Notes: generated by a model from the letters alone, not told the origin. Numbered from the stretch's first letter, positions 47,178 through 56,576 are shown. The stretch is DNA of 64,000 nt from a bacterium (GCA_024743255.1 JANSWY010000019.1:1-64000); one strand, 5' to 3'. Numbers and translations: made by a program.

Positions 47178-48782
47178 ATGATAGTCAATTTAATTATACT
47201 CATAAGTATTCTGGCAGGCTATATTTTATATAAATACAACCACAGCAGAAACCAGAAAGTCATACTTCAAAGTAAACTTTTCAAATCAAGTCTCTACTCA
47301 TCTATAGCTATAGTTATGGTTATTATTATAATAGAACTGCTGGCTCCCAAAACAACTATAAGTCTCGACAATTTTAAGCTTTATCTGAATATTGGTACCG
47401 GCCATAGTGACAATGCCTTACAGTTAGCATTGTTGGAGCCTCTAAATGTACTAGCCAACCTCAATTTAATTGACTTGTCATCTTCCGTAATAGTAGCTGC
47501 ATTTTGGGCTCTGTTCATCAACAAACTATTAAATCTCAACATTAAATGGACAAAACAGCTAATTTTCATTTTAGGTGGCTGTTTAATGCCTTTTTTAGCA
47601 GTCCCGTTAAGTGTTCTGGCAAGGACTACATTACCTACAGAATTTAGTCAAAGTGGTATTGGATACTTTTTTTATTGGGTGACTCAATACGCTGTAATTT
47701 CTGAACTAATCATTTTACTACCGACTGCTCTAATTATATTATCAAAAAAGAAACTTGAAGGAATAGAGGCATTGCTTTACATTTCATTAACAGCAATCGG
47801 TTATTCCTTTACAGAGACTCTGTATAGACCTGCAAGTGAAATTGGTTTACTTGGTAGTTGGACTTTGCTATTCTCATTTTATCATGTTGCACTTTCCAAT
47901 ATTGCTATATACGGACTCCTGGTATACAAACTTGATCCCAACAGAAGGAATTGGGGTTACACTGTGTTATACTTCGCGCTATCTGCTCTTTTTTCAGGGA
48001 CAATAAATTTCCTATACTCAGAAGGATACGGTGTGATTTTGCCATTTCTATTTGTCCCTTTTTTACTTGGATGGACCATCATTCTAAACAACGTCTACTC
48101 CAATTCTCCAAAAGCAACTTCTGCTCACAAGAGTTCGAAAGACTTAACGATGAGTATAGTTGTTATTTTCGCTACTACACTATTTACGTTCAGCTATTTA
48201 GTTAATAGAATCACAGTACAATCTGCACATACATACGAGCTCGGAATGATTGGTATAACTGTCATTGGTTTTGTTATGGGCTTTATCATATTCGCACTAA
48301 ATGATATTGACATTTTCCCTGGCTCATGGAGGCAATTAAAATTCAACTCCGAAAGCCCGGATGAAGGGAGCTCCATCCTATCTGATTTTATAGATATGAA
48401 TGTGATAGTTCCACAGCATCTGATTGGGCAAATCATACAGCTTCATTGCCCCGGAGGAAACACTCATCTGGCAGAATTCTTTGACTTTGACAAAGGAAAA
48501 GTCGTCAAGAGGTTTATCCTCAAAAAAGAACATACAACGGAATACAATTGGTATTTTGTTAAACTCAAGAACAAAATGAATGTTATTGATGAGTTCCGTG
48601 CTGACTGCATAGCAATTAAATTGAATAACTCATTTGCTTCCATTGTTCATGACACCCACATAAAGTGTCATTTGAGATTAATCAAATCCGAGACTGACTT
48701 AAAGGCGAAAAGAATAAGCAGTGCAAACTTTTTTCCTTACGGCAATATCATGATAAATGGATCAGATTACAGGTACGAGTAG
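47178..48782 (+). CDS. multi-pass membrane protein, possible divergent PrsW-like protease
   Basis: ATG 47178 is preferred (534 residues, starting IVNLIILISILAGYILY); 48 bp upstream is an ATG that would place the start within a promoter-like region. About ten hydrophobic helices are followed by a soluble C-terminal domain (about 390-534). A central region has a helix with Glu (VISELIILLP), then IGYSFTETLYR and a helix with YHVALSNIAIYGLL. These resemble the EExxK-, ENxxY- and His-containing helices of PrsW intramembrane metalloproteases, but the motifs are degenerate. No known neighbour explains it. Membrane protein is certain; PrsW assignment is tentative. Confidence 0.55.
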   Translation: MIVNLIILISILAGYILYKYNHSRNQKVILQSKLFKSSLYSSIAIVMVIIIIELLAPKTTISLDNFKLYLNIGTGHSDNALQLALLEPLNVLANLNLIDLSSSVIVAAFWALFINKLLNLNIKWTKQLIFILGGCLMPFLAVPLSVLARTTLPTEFSQSGIGYFFYWVTQYAVISELIILLPTALIILSKKKLEGIEALLYISLTAIGYSFTETLYRPASEIGLLGSWTLLFSFYHVALSNIAIYGLLVYKLDPNRRNWGYTVLYFALSALFSGTINFLYSEGYGVILPFLFVPFLLGWTIILNNVYSNSPKATSAHKSSKDLTMSIVVIFATTLFTFSYLVNRITVQSAHTYELGMIGITVIGFVMGFIIFALNDIDIFPGSWRQLKFNSESPDEGSSILSDFIDMNVIVPQHLIGQIIQLHCPGGNTHLAEFFDFDKGKVVKRFILKKEHTTEYNWYFVKLKNKMNVIDEFRADCIAIKLNNSFASIVHDTHIKCHLRLIKSETDLKAKRISSANFFPYGNIMINGSDYRYE

Positions 48783-49224
48783 TTCAAACAATTCTAATTC
48801 ACTCAACCCATTCGGCACTCTAGAAAATTCGCCAGATGAAATATGAAAAAAGGCAGTTAAACAAAGAATTCATCTCACTACTGGGTGATTTTTGACCTTA
48901 ACCTGAGAAATTTATGAACTAACGATAGAATTTCTTAACTCAGCGAATAAACAATATCTGTAACCTTCCTATCCCTTATTCTTGTAATGTTAAAAGTTAA
49001 GAATCATTCCATTAAGGGTCCCTTTCGTGCAAAAGGGGCTTTTTTTGTTCTGATAACGATTAACTGCAATATTAGTGACTTCAAAAAAGAAAAATAAAAT
49101 CGCTCACAACCTGGAAATTCTGGGATACCTGGTATTTAGTACAATACTTGCTTCAGGCATTTGGGAGAAGTTTTTATGAAAATCAAAGGCTCCAGCAGAT
49201 CTCTTTTTTGAGAAATAGGTTATC
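48783..49224. other. 442-bp intergenic region between PrsW-like and hybrid kinase genes
   Basis: No convincing gene is seen. It holds one strong terminator hairpin (49017-49046) some 235 bp after the upstream stop, plus AT-rich sequence. Because the terminator is far from any coding end, the piece before it may be a long 3' UTR or a small RNA. The stretch after it (49047-49224) would hold the kinase promoter; only a weak TATCTTGA lies right at the TTG start. Confidence 0.5.
49017..49046 (+). terminator. Rho-independent terminator in the intergenic region
   Basis: Stem GTCCCTTT with AAAGGGGC (one G-T pair), loop CGTGCA, followed by seven T. Confidence 0.85.
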
Positions 49225-52200
49225 TTGAATAACCTAAATCTACCAGCGGTGATAGAACCCGATATTCCTAAAAATGAAGAACAAAGGCTTAATGCCTTAA
49301 AAGAGTACCAGGTACTTGACACTCTTCCAGAGCAACTCTACGATGATATCACCCTCCTTGCATCCCAAATTTGCAATACTCCTATTTCATTAATCAGTTT
49401 AATAGATGACAGCAGGCAATGGTTTAAGTCTCATCATGGTCTGGGTGTAGACCACACTCCCAAAAACATCGCATATTGTGCGCATGCAATCAATGAACCG
49501 GAGAAACTAATGGAGGTTGAGGATGCTCTGAAGGACGAACGGTTTCATGATAACCCATTAGCAACTGGAGAGCCTTTCGTGAGATTTTATGCAGGAATGC
49601 CCCTTGTGGATGAAAATGGTTTTGCCTTAGGTACCCTTTGTGTAATCGATCATAAGCCTAGAAAACTAAATGATTCTCAGAAGGAATCATTAAGAGCTTT
49701 ATCTAGACAGGTTCTTGCTCTATTAAAACTTCGTGTAGAGAGCAACAAAAAACAAGATGCCTTTGATGAATTTATAGGATTAGTTGAGAACCTGGGTGAT
49801 GGAGTATTCGAATTAGATGAACATGGTAAATGTAGCTATGCAAATGCTACCATGCTTAAATTCTTAAATAGAGATATAGATGAAGTCATGCATACCTCAA
49901 TTTGGGATATGATCTATCATGAAGATGTTCCAAGTATGCAGGCATTTTATGCTGATCAATTCAGGAATAAGAGAACAAAGTGCTATTACGAGTACCGCAT
50001 TGCTCCCAAGAACGAAGATCCAATTTGGTTAGCTCAAACCACTACTATGACCTATGAAGGAGATACTATGGTTCGATTGAGATCGATTTCCAGAAATCTT
50101 TCAGAAACAAAGGAACTTGAAATTGAGCTGGAGGAGAAAGACCAATTATATAGACTTGTTAGCGAGAATTCATCAGACCTGATCGCGTTACATGAGCCAA
50201 ATGGCCTTTACAGATTTGTGGCCCCTTCATCCATTGACCTGGTAGGATATAAACCTTCCGAGCTGATTGGGAAAAATCCATATGACTATATACATCCAGA
50301 TGATCGTTCCAGACTGATGTCGGGACCTCATCAAGAAACTTTAAAAGGCGGTAAAGCTTCAAATATTGAATACCGTTTTAAAGCAAAGTCTGGGGAATAT
50401 ATTTGGCTCGAATCCTATACGAAACCAATAATAAATAATAAAGGAGAAGTCACTTCATTTCAGACAAGCTCCAGGGACATTACTGAGAAAAAAAGAGAGT
50501 ATGAAAGAAACCTGCAGTATAGAGTAGGCTTGAAACTTCTGAATGAATTGTCAGCAAGCCCTACAAGTGAACATCTTGTTTCTAAAGCATTGCAGAAAGC
50601 AACGAATCACCTCAGTCTTTCAAACGCATTGATCGTATTGAAGAATCGTGCAGATAAGCTCGAATGGATTTATTTCTTTGGAGGCAGAGATAAAAAAAAG
50701 ATTCAACTTCCTCAAATCGTAGAATCAGAATTAATCTCGGAGATAATTTCCTCCTCATCTATAAGAAGCTATTATTCTCAAAGCCAAATTACACTTCCAT
50801 TTACTAAAACCAAAGTGAAAAAATTAATTGGCTCAAGGATTCTGAGAAGTGGGAAATCTACTGGTGCAGTTTGTATTTGGTCGGATTCTGAAGATGAGGC
50901 ATTCCCAGCCCAGGACAAGGCATTCGCTCTTCTATTCGCAAATTGGTTGGGAGCATCACTGGAAACACTTGAAGATCGTAAACAACTTTTGGAAGCTAAG
51001 GTAATCGCAGAATCCGCTAATGCTGCCAAGTCCGACTTCCTTTCAATGATGTCTCATGAAATCAGAACACCATTGAATGGTATCATTGGAACTACTCATT
51101 TACTATTAAACAAGTCTCCTCAAAAAGAGCTGTTACCATATTTCGACATTCTTCAACAAAGTAGTAATAACCTCTTAGCCATAGTCAATGACATACTTGA
51201 TTTCAATAAAATACAAGAAGGTAAAGTACACCTGGAGTCCATCAATTTTGATTTAAAAAAACTGATTGAAAACATATTGAAGAACTATGTAATTCCAGCA
51301 GAAGAGAAACATTTGAAATTAAACTGTGAGTATGATCAAAACCTCCATAAATTCTATTGGGGAGACTCAGTGAGAATTAGTCAGGTACTACATAACCTGG
51401 TAAGTAATGCAATCAAGTTTACAAGTGAAGGTTCTATCACCATTAAAACCACAGCCGGACAAACTCTAGACTCATTTCAGGAAGTTAGCTTCGAGGTAAT
51501 CGATACTGGAATTGGAATTCCAAAAGATAGACAAAATGAAATTTTTGACAAGTTCACACAGGCTAGCTCAAGCACTTCAAGAGAGTACGGAGGTTCTGGT
51601 TTAGGCTTAACGATTACAAAGAACCTGTTAAGCATGATGGGTTCTGAAATCAAATTATTAAGTGAACCAGGATCTGGATCAGCTTTTTCCTTCACACTTG
51701 TGCTTAAGATCTCCGAGGAAGAAACCATTCAAGAGGAAACTTTCGAAAATCTCCAATTAATGGGAACTGTGTTAATTGTGGAAGATAATGCATTCAATAG
51801 AATCATTGCAAAGGACTTCCTGGAAGCCTGGGGATGTCGGACAATAGAAGCTGAAAATGGTGAAGAATGCCTGGAGGTGTTAAAATCAGAAAAAGCGGAT
51901 TTGATTTTAATGGATTTACAAATGCCAGTACTAGACGGGTTTGAAACATCAAAGGCGATCAGAGCCTCAGATGATCTTCATGAAATTCCAATTGTAGCAC
52001 TTACCGCAGAAGTTATAGGAGATGTTAAAGAGAAAGTTTATGAACACCAAATGAATGATTATATCACCAAACCTTTTCATCCGACAGAATTCTTTAAAAA
52101 AGTGCAAAAGCATTTAAAATTCAAACAGGGCTCAACCAACAATAACTTGGTTTCTGCCGTGCTGAATAAATTGAAGAAAACACTGGGAGACGATCATGAT

Positions 52201-52485
52201 GTAGTTATGAAATATTATGATATCTTTATTAAAGCAACAGAGGAAGAGAAGGACAAACTTGGTGGGCTAATTGACAAGGAAGATATTTCGGCAATACGAT
52301 CCTATGTTCATAAGGTGAAATCGAGTTTTCAGTTGGCTGGACTAAAAGATTTGACACAGGAAGCTCTTGAAATTGAGCGGCTAATTGATGAAGGTGGTGC
52401 TAAAAATATAATTCTGGAACATTTGCTTAGGCATAATGAAAATCTGGGAGCAACATTAGAATTACTAAAGGAATCCAATGAGTGA
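49225..52485 (+). CDS. hybrid histidine kinase: GAF-PAS-PAS-GAF-HisKA-HATPase-REC-HPt
   Basis: The 1086 residues have no membrane helix, so this is a cytoplasmic sensor. Order: GAF domain (about 15-170, opening EEQRLNALKEYQVLDTLP), two PAS domains (about 180-310 and 315-440), a diverged second GAF (about 440-590), HisKA with His611 in SHEIRTPLNGIIG, HATPase (VSNAIKFTSEG; DTGIGIPKDR; GGSGLGLTITKNL), receiver with Asp897 in LILMDLQMPVLDG, and HPt with His1029 in SYVHKVKSSFQ. The signal therefore passes His611 to Asp897 to His1029 to an external receiver, probably the LytTR regulator whose gene overlaps by 8 bp. TTG start. Ligand unknown. Confidence 0.95.
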   Translation: MNNLNLPAVIEPDIPKNEEQRLNALKEYQVLDTLPEQLYDDITLLASQICNTPISLISLIDDSRQWFKSHHGLGVDHTPKNIAYCAHAINEPEKLMEVEDALKDERFHDNPLATGEPFVRFYAGMPLVDENGFALGTLCVIDHKPRKLNDSQKESLRALSRQVLALLKLRVESNKKQDAFDEFIGLVENLGDGVFELDEHGKCSYANATMLKFLNRDIDEVMHTSIWDMIYHEDVPSMQAFYADQFRNKRTKCYYEYRIAPKNEDPIWLAQTTTMTYEGDTMVRLRSISRNLSETKELEIELEEKDQLYRLVSENSSDLIALHEPNGLYRFVAPSSIDLVGYKPSELIGKNPYDYIHPDDRSRLMSGPHQETLKGGKASNIEYRFKAKSGEYIWLESYTKPIINNKGEVTSFQTSSRDITEKKREYERNLQYRVGLKLLNELSASPTSEHLVSKALQKATNHLSLSNALIVLKNRADKLEWIYFFGGRDKKKIQLPQIVESELISEIISSSSIRSYYSQSQITLPFTKTKVKKLIGSRILRSGKSTGAVCIWSDSEDEAFPAQDKAFALLFANWLGASLETLEDRKQLLEAKVIAESANAAKSDFLSMMSHEIRTPLNGIIGTTHLLLNKSPQKELLPYFDILQQSSNNLLAIVNDILDFNKIQEGKVHLESINFDLKKLIENILKNYVIPAEEKHLKLNCEYDQNLHKFYWGDSVRISQVLHNLVSNAIKFTSEGSITIKTTAGQTLDSFQEVSFEVIDTGIGIPKDRQNEIFDKFTQASSSTSREYGGSGLGLTITKNLLSMMGSEIKLLSEPGSGSAFSFTLVLKISEEETIQEETFENLQLMGTVLIVEDNAFNRIIAKDFLEAWGCRTIEAENGEECLEVLKSEKADLILMDLQMPVLDGFETSKAIRASDDLHEIPIVALTAEVIGDVKEKVYEHQMNDYITKPFHPTEFFKKVQKHLKFKQGSTNNNLVSAVLNKLKKTLGDDHDVVMKYYDIFIKATEEEKDKLGGLIDKEDISAIRSYVHKVKSSFQLAGLKDLTQEALEIERLIDEGGAKNIILEHLLRHNENLGATLELLKESNE

Positions 52486-53176
52486 TAAAAAATTGGAAGT
52501 CATTATTGTAGATGACGAAAGGTTTCAATTAGAGGTACTAGCCTCTTTTGTGAAGAAAACAGCATTTCTGGAACTAGTAGGATCTTTTACTAATCCTGTT
52601 GAGGCGCTGGATAATATCATTGGCAATCAACCAGATTTGTTACTTCTTGATGTAGAGATGCCGGAACTAACTGGTTTAGAACTTATAAAATCTCTAAAAA
52701 ACCCTCCAAAAACCATCGTGGTAACTGGCAAAAAGGAATATGCCGTTGAAGCATTTGATCTTGATGTTGTTGATTATCTGGTAAAGCCCGTAGATGATTA
52801 CTCAAGGTTTTTGAAAGCTGTTTCCAAAGTCAAAGAAAGCGTTCCTCCTACTGAAAGAAAAAAGATTTCGGATAGTATATATATTAGAGAAGATTCTTTA
52901 TTGGTCAGTATTAATTTAAGTGACGTTCTTTATTTCGAAGCGTCAGGGGATTATGTGAAAATTGGCACAGACGACAAACTTAGAGTAACCCACTCTACGC
53001 TTTCTAAGATTGAAAAGAAGCTACCAAAAGAATTTTTCAAAGTTCATAGATCTTATATCGTCAACCTTAACAAAATCAAGAACATTGATCAGACCAATTT
53101 ACAGGTTGGAGATAAAATCATACCTATCAGCCAATCTATGAAACCAAAGCTGATGGCGCAAATCGATACATTCTAG
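52478..53176 (+). CDS. LytTR-family response regulator
   Basis: The 232-residue protein has a receiver (VIIVDDERFQLEVL; phospho-acceptor Asp58 in LLLLDVEMPEL; Lys in VDYLVKPV) and a C-terminal LytTR DNA-binding domain (SIYIREDSLLVSINLSDVL; FKVHRSYIVNLNKIKNI). It overlaps the hybrid kinase by 8 bp and is its likely target. LytTR proteins bind paired direct repeats near promoters and usually activate. A second LytTR gene (56577-57302) lies 3.4 kb away in a different operon. Confidence 0.95.
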   Translation: MSDKKLEVIIVDDERFQLEVLASFVKKTAFLELVGSFTNPVEALDNIIGNQPDLLLLDVEMPELTGLELIKSLKNPPKTIVVTGKKEYAVEAFDLDVVDYLVKPVDDYSRFLKAVSKVKESVPPTERKKISDSIYIREDSLLVSINLSDVLYFEASGDYVKIGTDDKLRVTHSTLSKIEKKLPKEFFKVHRSYIVNLNKIKNIDQTNLQVGDKIIPISQSMKPKLMAQIDTF

Positions 53177-53291
53177 TTTCCGTTAAACTTCAGTTATTTA
53201 TAATCCAGCGTCGAATTTCATTAGTCTAGCGAAAGTAGTCTAAACATGACATCCTTATTGAGGATATTACTTAAAACTACTGCGTAAACAC

Positions 53292-53636
53292 TTGAAAACT
53301 CTAAGCTGTCTCATATTAGATCCAAATAACTTCACTTCTGTCCTTTTGGAAGAATTCGTTGAAAAAACTCCGGAATTAGAAATATTAATTGATGACATCA
53401 ATGTTTCCAGACCACATTTGGTATTTGTGGATTCAGAATATTACAATGAGGATATTTTCAGGAAATTCGAAAGCGATTCAATCATTGTCATCTCATCGGA
53501 AGAAGAATTGGTTCGATCTTACTTCAAGAATGATATCCTTGATTTTGTAATGAAAGAAGATTTAAGCTATAATCGCTTTTTGAGCGCTGTGACCAAATAT
53601 AGGTCCAGACAAAAAAATAAGGCAGAGAACCTGTAG
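53292..53636 (+). CDS. degenerate stand-alone receiver, paralogue of the adjacent regulator's receiver
   Basis: The 114 residues align end to end with the receiver of the upstream LytTR regulator, including the tail (SYNRFLSAVTKYR here, DYSRFLKAVSKVK there). The phospho-acceptor Asp47 (LVFVDSEYY) and switch Lys88 (FVMKEDL) are kept, but the acidic pocket pair is reduced to Asp-Pro (LILDPNN), the usual Lys-Pro is Lys-Glu, and about six residues before the phospho-site strand are lost. No output domain follows. TTG start; it is separated by 115 bp from the regulator. It may be a phosphate sink, a pseudo-receiver binding a partner, or a decaying duplicate. Confidence 0.7.
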   Translation: MKTLSCLILDPNNFTSVLLEEFVEKTPELEILIDDINVSRPHLVFVDSEYYNEDIFRKFESDSIIVISSEEELVRSYFKNDILDFVMKEDLSYNRFLSAVTKYRSRQKNKAENL

Positions 53637-53751
53637 CGATCTCAGAGTGCAAAACCCGCTATGAAATGCTCTTCTTTGATCTTGGTTCCCTGCCATCCTT
53701 CCTAACTATGGTCTGGTTAACTCGAAAAACGCCGCTCGTTATTTGTCAAAC

Positions 53752-54564
53752 CTAGGATTGGTTCACATGTACATCCATTTGTGGATATGGAATATTGATT
53801 CCGCTTTCGGTAAATGTTTTAAGGACCTTTTCATTCATATCGAAAAATACTCCCCAATAATCCGGTGCATTAACCCAGGCTCTCACTACAAAGTTTACTG
53901 AGCTGTCAGCCAATTCGGATACCGCAATAAAAACTGCAGGATCTTTTAAAATTCTTTCATCTTGGTCGCAAAGATTTTGCAGGGTGGATTTAGCCTTATC
54001 TACATCATCAGAATAACCAATTCCGAATGTCCAATCTACTCTACGTCTCTCCTCTGTGGAATAGTTAGTCATTGATGAGGTAGAAAGACCTCCGTTTGGA
54101 ATAATAATTGTCTTATTATCCGGTGTTTTCAGGATTGTGTTGAACAATTGGATCTCAGACACACTGCCAATATAACCTTGTGCATCGATCACATCTCCTA
54201 CTTTGAAAGGTCGAAAAATCAAAATCATCACACCCCCTGCAAAATTTTGTAGTGTTCCTGATAAGGCCATACCAATAGCCAAACCAGCTGCTCCCAAAAT
54301 CGCAATAAATGATGTCATCTCTATACCCAGCATTCCAAGTACACTGATTACCAATAGTACTTTCAATAGAGTGCCTACCATTCCTTTAAAGAAAGGCTTT
54401 AAAGACGCATCTGTATTTCTTTTGTCAAGCATTGATCCAAAGGCCCTGGTGATTCCCTTGACAATCCAAAGTCCAATGATCAATACAATAATTGCTCCGA
54501 CTAGTTTCGGTCCATAAGCGAGGATGAACTTCCATCCTTCGTCCATTAGTTTTTCGTAATCCAT
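53752..54564 (-). CDS. small-conductance mechanosensitive channel (MscS family)
   Basis: The 270-residue protein has three membrane helices followed by the MscS beta domain: GAAGLAIGMALSGTLQNFAGG is the pore helix region, FRPFKVGDVIDAQGYIGSV and TPDNKTIIIPNGGLS are the canonical cytoplasmic motifs. Length and layout match E. coli MscS. It opens with membrane tension to release solutes on osmotic downshock. It lies 149 bp downstream of, and in the same direction as, the PG-binding end of the GTPase operon; cotranscription is possible but not shown. Confidence 0.95.
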   Translation of the reverse strand: MDYEKLMDEGWKFILAYGPKLVGAIIVLIIGLWIVKGITRAFGSMLDKRNTDASLKPFFKGMVGTLLKVLLVISVLGMLGIEMTSFIAILGAAGLAIGMALSGTLQNFAGGVMILIFRPFKVGDVIDAQGYIGSVSEIQLFNTILKTPDNKTIIIPNGGLSTSSMTNYSTEERRRVDWTFGIGYSDDVDKAKSTLQNLCDQDERILKDPAVFIAVSELADSSVNFVVRAWVNAPDYWGVFFDMNEKVLKTFTESGINIPYPQMDVHVNQS

Positions 54565-54713
54565 TTGGTGTTTACTTTTTAGAGTTTGGTTAAGTACAAT
54601 GCAAAAATGTGGCTTAATAAGGCTTTAATAAAACTTATTCGGTGACCTACAATTTTTGCAGGGTGAAATATGGCGTATGCCTGTTAAGTTATTTTAACTG
54701 AAATTTTGCGGAA

Positions 54714-55340
54714 TCAGAATAGTTTAGAATAGGTTTCCTCATCTAAAGTTCCACTTGGAAACAATCCATTATCAGTTTGAAATGTTTGTAGAGTAACCTG
54801 GGTATCTATCCTGAAGTTTCCATCCACTGGAGTATCATACCCTTTCTCGTTTAGCTTTTGCTGAAGCTTCCATACATTGGAACTGATGTCTCCAAATTGG
54901 GTCGTCAACATATCTTGCATCTGCTTTCTTCTTTCGTACTCTGTAGCTGAAATTCCACTTTCAATAATTTCCTTGATCACCACATTGTTATACCCCTGTT
55001 TTTTCAGGCTGTAAGAATAATTCAGTTGCTTCTCCAGTTGTTTGGTAACAGCTCTCAAGTTATTAAAATGACTGGTTGCTTTGAGAGACTTTTCGTTTTC
55101 GGATGGATACAAAACATCAATTCCTTCATTCTTCCACATTCTCCGAGCGAAAGCCCCTATTTCGTAAGAGTTTTGATAGTACAATGTCAATGCTTGTTGG
55201 TCATAGAAATTAATGTCAACCGAATCAGATTGCACATAATCATAGCTGTTTGGAGGATTGAATTTCGTCCAATTTACATATTGGAAGTACGCAATAACTG
55301 GTAATGCAATTATGATTACTATGTATAAAAGCCTTTTCAC
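54714..55340 (-). CDS. membrane-anchored peptidoglycan-binding protein
   Basis: The 208-residue protein has an N-terminal helix (LLYIVIIIALPVIAYFQYV) that may be an uncleaved anchor, a helical region (about 60-145), and a C-terminal PG_binding_1-type domain (about 150-208; VWKLQQKLNEKGYDTPVDG and QTFQTDNGLFPSGTLDEETY). Its start overlaps the stop of the Roadblock-like gene (ATGA), so both products should be made in proportion. It is the last gene of the GTPase operon. The design suggests a link between the inner membrane and the cell wall. Confidence 0.75.
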   Translation of the reverse strand: MKRLLYIVIIIALPVIAYFQYVNWTKFNPPNSYDYVQSDSVDINFYDQQALTLYYQNSYEIGAFARRMWKNEGIDVLYPSENEKSLKATSHFNNLRAVTKQLEKQLNYSYSLKKQGYNNVVIKEIIESGISATEYERRKQMQDMLTTQFGDISSNVWKLQQKLNEKGYDTPVDGNFRIDTQVTLQTFQTDNGLFPSGTLDEETYSKLF

Positions 55341-56167
55341 TGCTCTATTTTATTCAGGTTAGCAAAATATTCTTCTAGCTTGTGCTTATATGTTTCTTCA
55401 TTCATGTTATCAGCAGCTTTAATAGTGAGTTCCTTCACAAAGCTCATAATGGTATCATCAAGCTTAGATTTGAACTCTGAGGTAAATACCCCTGAAAGCA
55501 CTACTGCAACATAAAATTTATGGAAATTCTGAATGTAGATTTTGTATAAGTCGTACTCGATTGTCTCAAGAGATTGATTTTCCTTTTCGAATGCTTCACC
55601 CACAAACGACTTGATAGCCGTTAACATTCCAGCAATTATATCCTGGTCCATGGTCTTATTTCTGGAATAGCTCGCAAGCAAAAGACCTGAATCATTCTCA
55701 ATAAGAAATATCTCTTCTATTTGGGGCTCAACCGCATCTCGGATTAATTGTCCACCTGGCTTTTTACCGGTAAATAAAGAGGTGATGTAAGCCTTGATTC
55801 GCTCCCACGAAAAAACCTGATCAAACTGCTGATCAATTCTATCAGAAAGTAATTGAATTTCCTTCTGAATATACTTCTTGATCATTTGACCAATAATTGG
55901 ATAAAGTACCTGTACTACTTCATCCCTTGATTCTTTAATTTGAGTTTGGAGGGTTTTTGTAATGGCAGGGCCAAGTCGTTCTGGCATGATTTCGGTGATA
56001 TGATCCACCAGCTGTTCCACCTCGTCCTCTGGAATTTTAAGGTTCTCAAAGTCATCAGCAACTTTCCCCTGAAATTCCTGAAACTTCTCTTCTAATTGAG
56101 CAAACTTCTTGCTTTCTTCCTCAAAGAGAAGATGCTTTAAAGTATTTATGCCTCCCTCCTGAGACAT
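55337..56167 (-). CDS. helical protein with C-terminal Roadblock/LC7-like domain
   Basis: The 276 residues are soluble. The first 145 are long, charged helices (EEESKKFAQLEEKFQEFQ; IGQMIKKYIQKEIQLLSDR); residues about 150-250 fit a Roadblock/LC7-longin-like pattern: IFLIENDSGLLLASYSRN, a helix MLTAIKSFVGEAFEK, then strands ETIEYDLYKIYI and FYVAVVLSG, then a helix. Roadblock proteins such as MglB act as GAPs or scaffolds for small GTPases, and a Ras-like GTPase is in the same operon. From memory, similar regions may occur fused to OmpA-type domains elsewhere; here the wall-binding part is a separate, overlapping gene. Assignment is tentative. Confidence 0.6.
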   Translation of the reverse strand: MSQEGGINTLKHLLFEEESKKFAQLEEKFQEFQGKVADDFENLKIPEDEVEQLVDHITEIMPERLGPAITKTLQTQIKESRDEVVQVLYPIIGQMIKKYIQKEIQLLSDRIDQQFDQVFSWERIKAYITSLFTGKKPGGQLIRDAVEPQIEEIFLIENDSGLLLASYSRNKTMDQDIIAGMLTAIKSFVGEAFEKENQSLETIEYDLYKIYIQNFHKFYVAVVLSGVFTSEFKSKLDDTIMSFVKELTIKAADNMNEETYKHKLEEYFANLNKIEQ

Positions 56168-56170
56168 CCC

Positions 56171-56545
56171 TTAATTATCTGATTGAAGTTTTCTACCAAT
56201 CTCTTCCAAAAGGGCTCCCAGAGTATGCCGATCGGTTTTTTCATCACGAAGCTGATCAAGTTCCTGATTGACGTCTGAAGTCAAAGAATCCACTCTGGTA
56301 TCAAATTGTTTTCTAAGCTCTTCCACATGATCTTTTAAATCATCCATCTTGGAATCTATCGCTTTTTGGAGCTTTTGAAGATCTTTCTTTTGTTTCTCAT
56401 AGCGATCATCAAGTTCTTTCTTGAGCGTTTCGAACTTGTTCTCGTATTCCTGCATATCAGATCCGAAGATGATATCCCTGATAGCATTAATCTTTTGTAT
56501 TTCGTTGTTTGAGCTTTCTTCTTCTATATTCTCAGCTTTAGCCAT
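56171..56545 (-). CDS. coiled-coil protein of the GTPase operon
   Basis: This 124-residue soluble protein has a short N-terminal helix (EIQKINAIRDIIFGSDMQEY) and then a long charged coiled coil (about 40-108; KKDLQKLQKAIDSKMDDLKD), ending in TLGALLEEIGRKLQ. The C-terminal segment looks like a conserved contact site. It lies 31 bp after the LytTR gene and 3 bp before the Roadblock-like gene. The likely role is assembly or dimer bridging of the switch complex. No enzymatic motif. Confidence 0.65.
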   Translation of the reverse strand: MAKAENIEEESSNNEIQKINAIRDIIFGSDMQEYENKFETLKKELDDRYEKQKKDLQKLQKAIDSKMDDLKDHVEELRKQFDTRVDSLTSDVNQELDQLRDEKTDRHTLGALLEEIGRKLQSDN

Positions 56546-56576
56546 GATCTTTTTGAGATGTGTCCAACTAAAATAA

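Noticed and set aside
48987-49097. 36-codon open frame starting ATG TTA AAA GTT
   Set aside because: It runs through the strong terminator hairpin and has no promoter or recognisable protein features.
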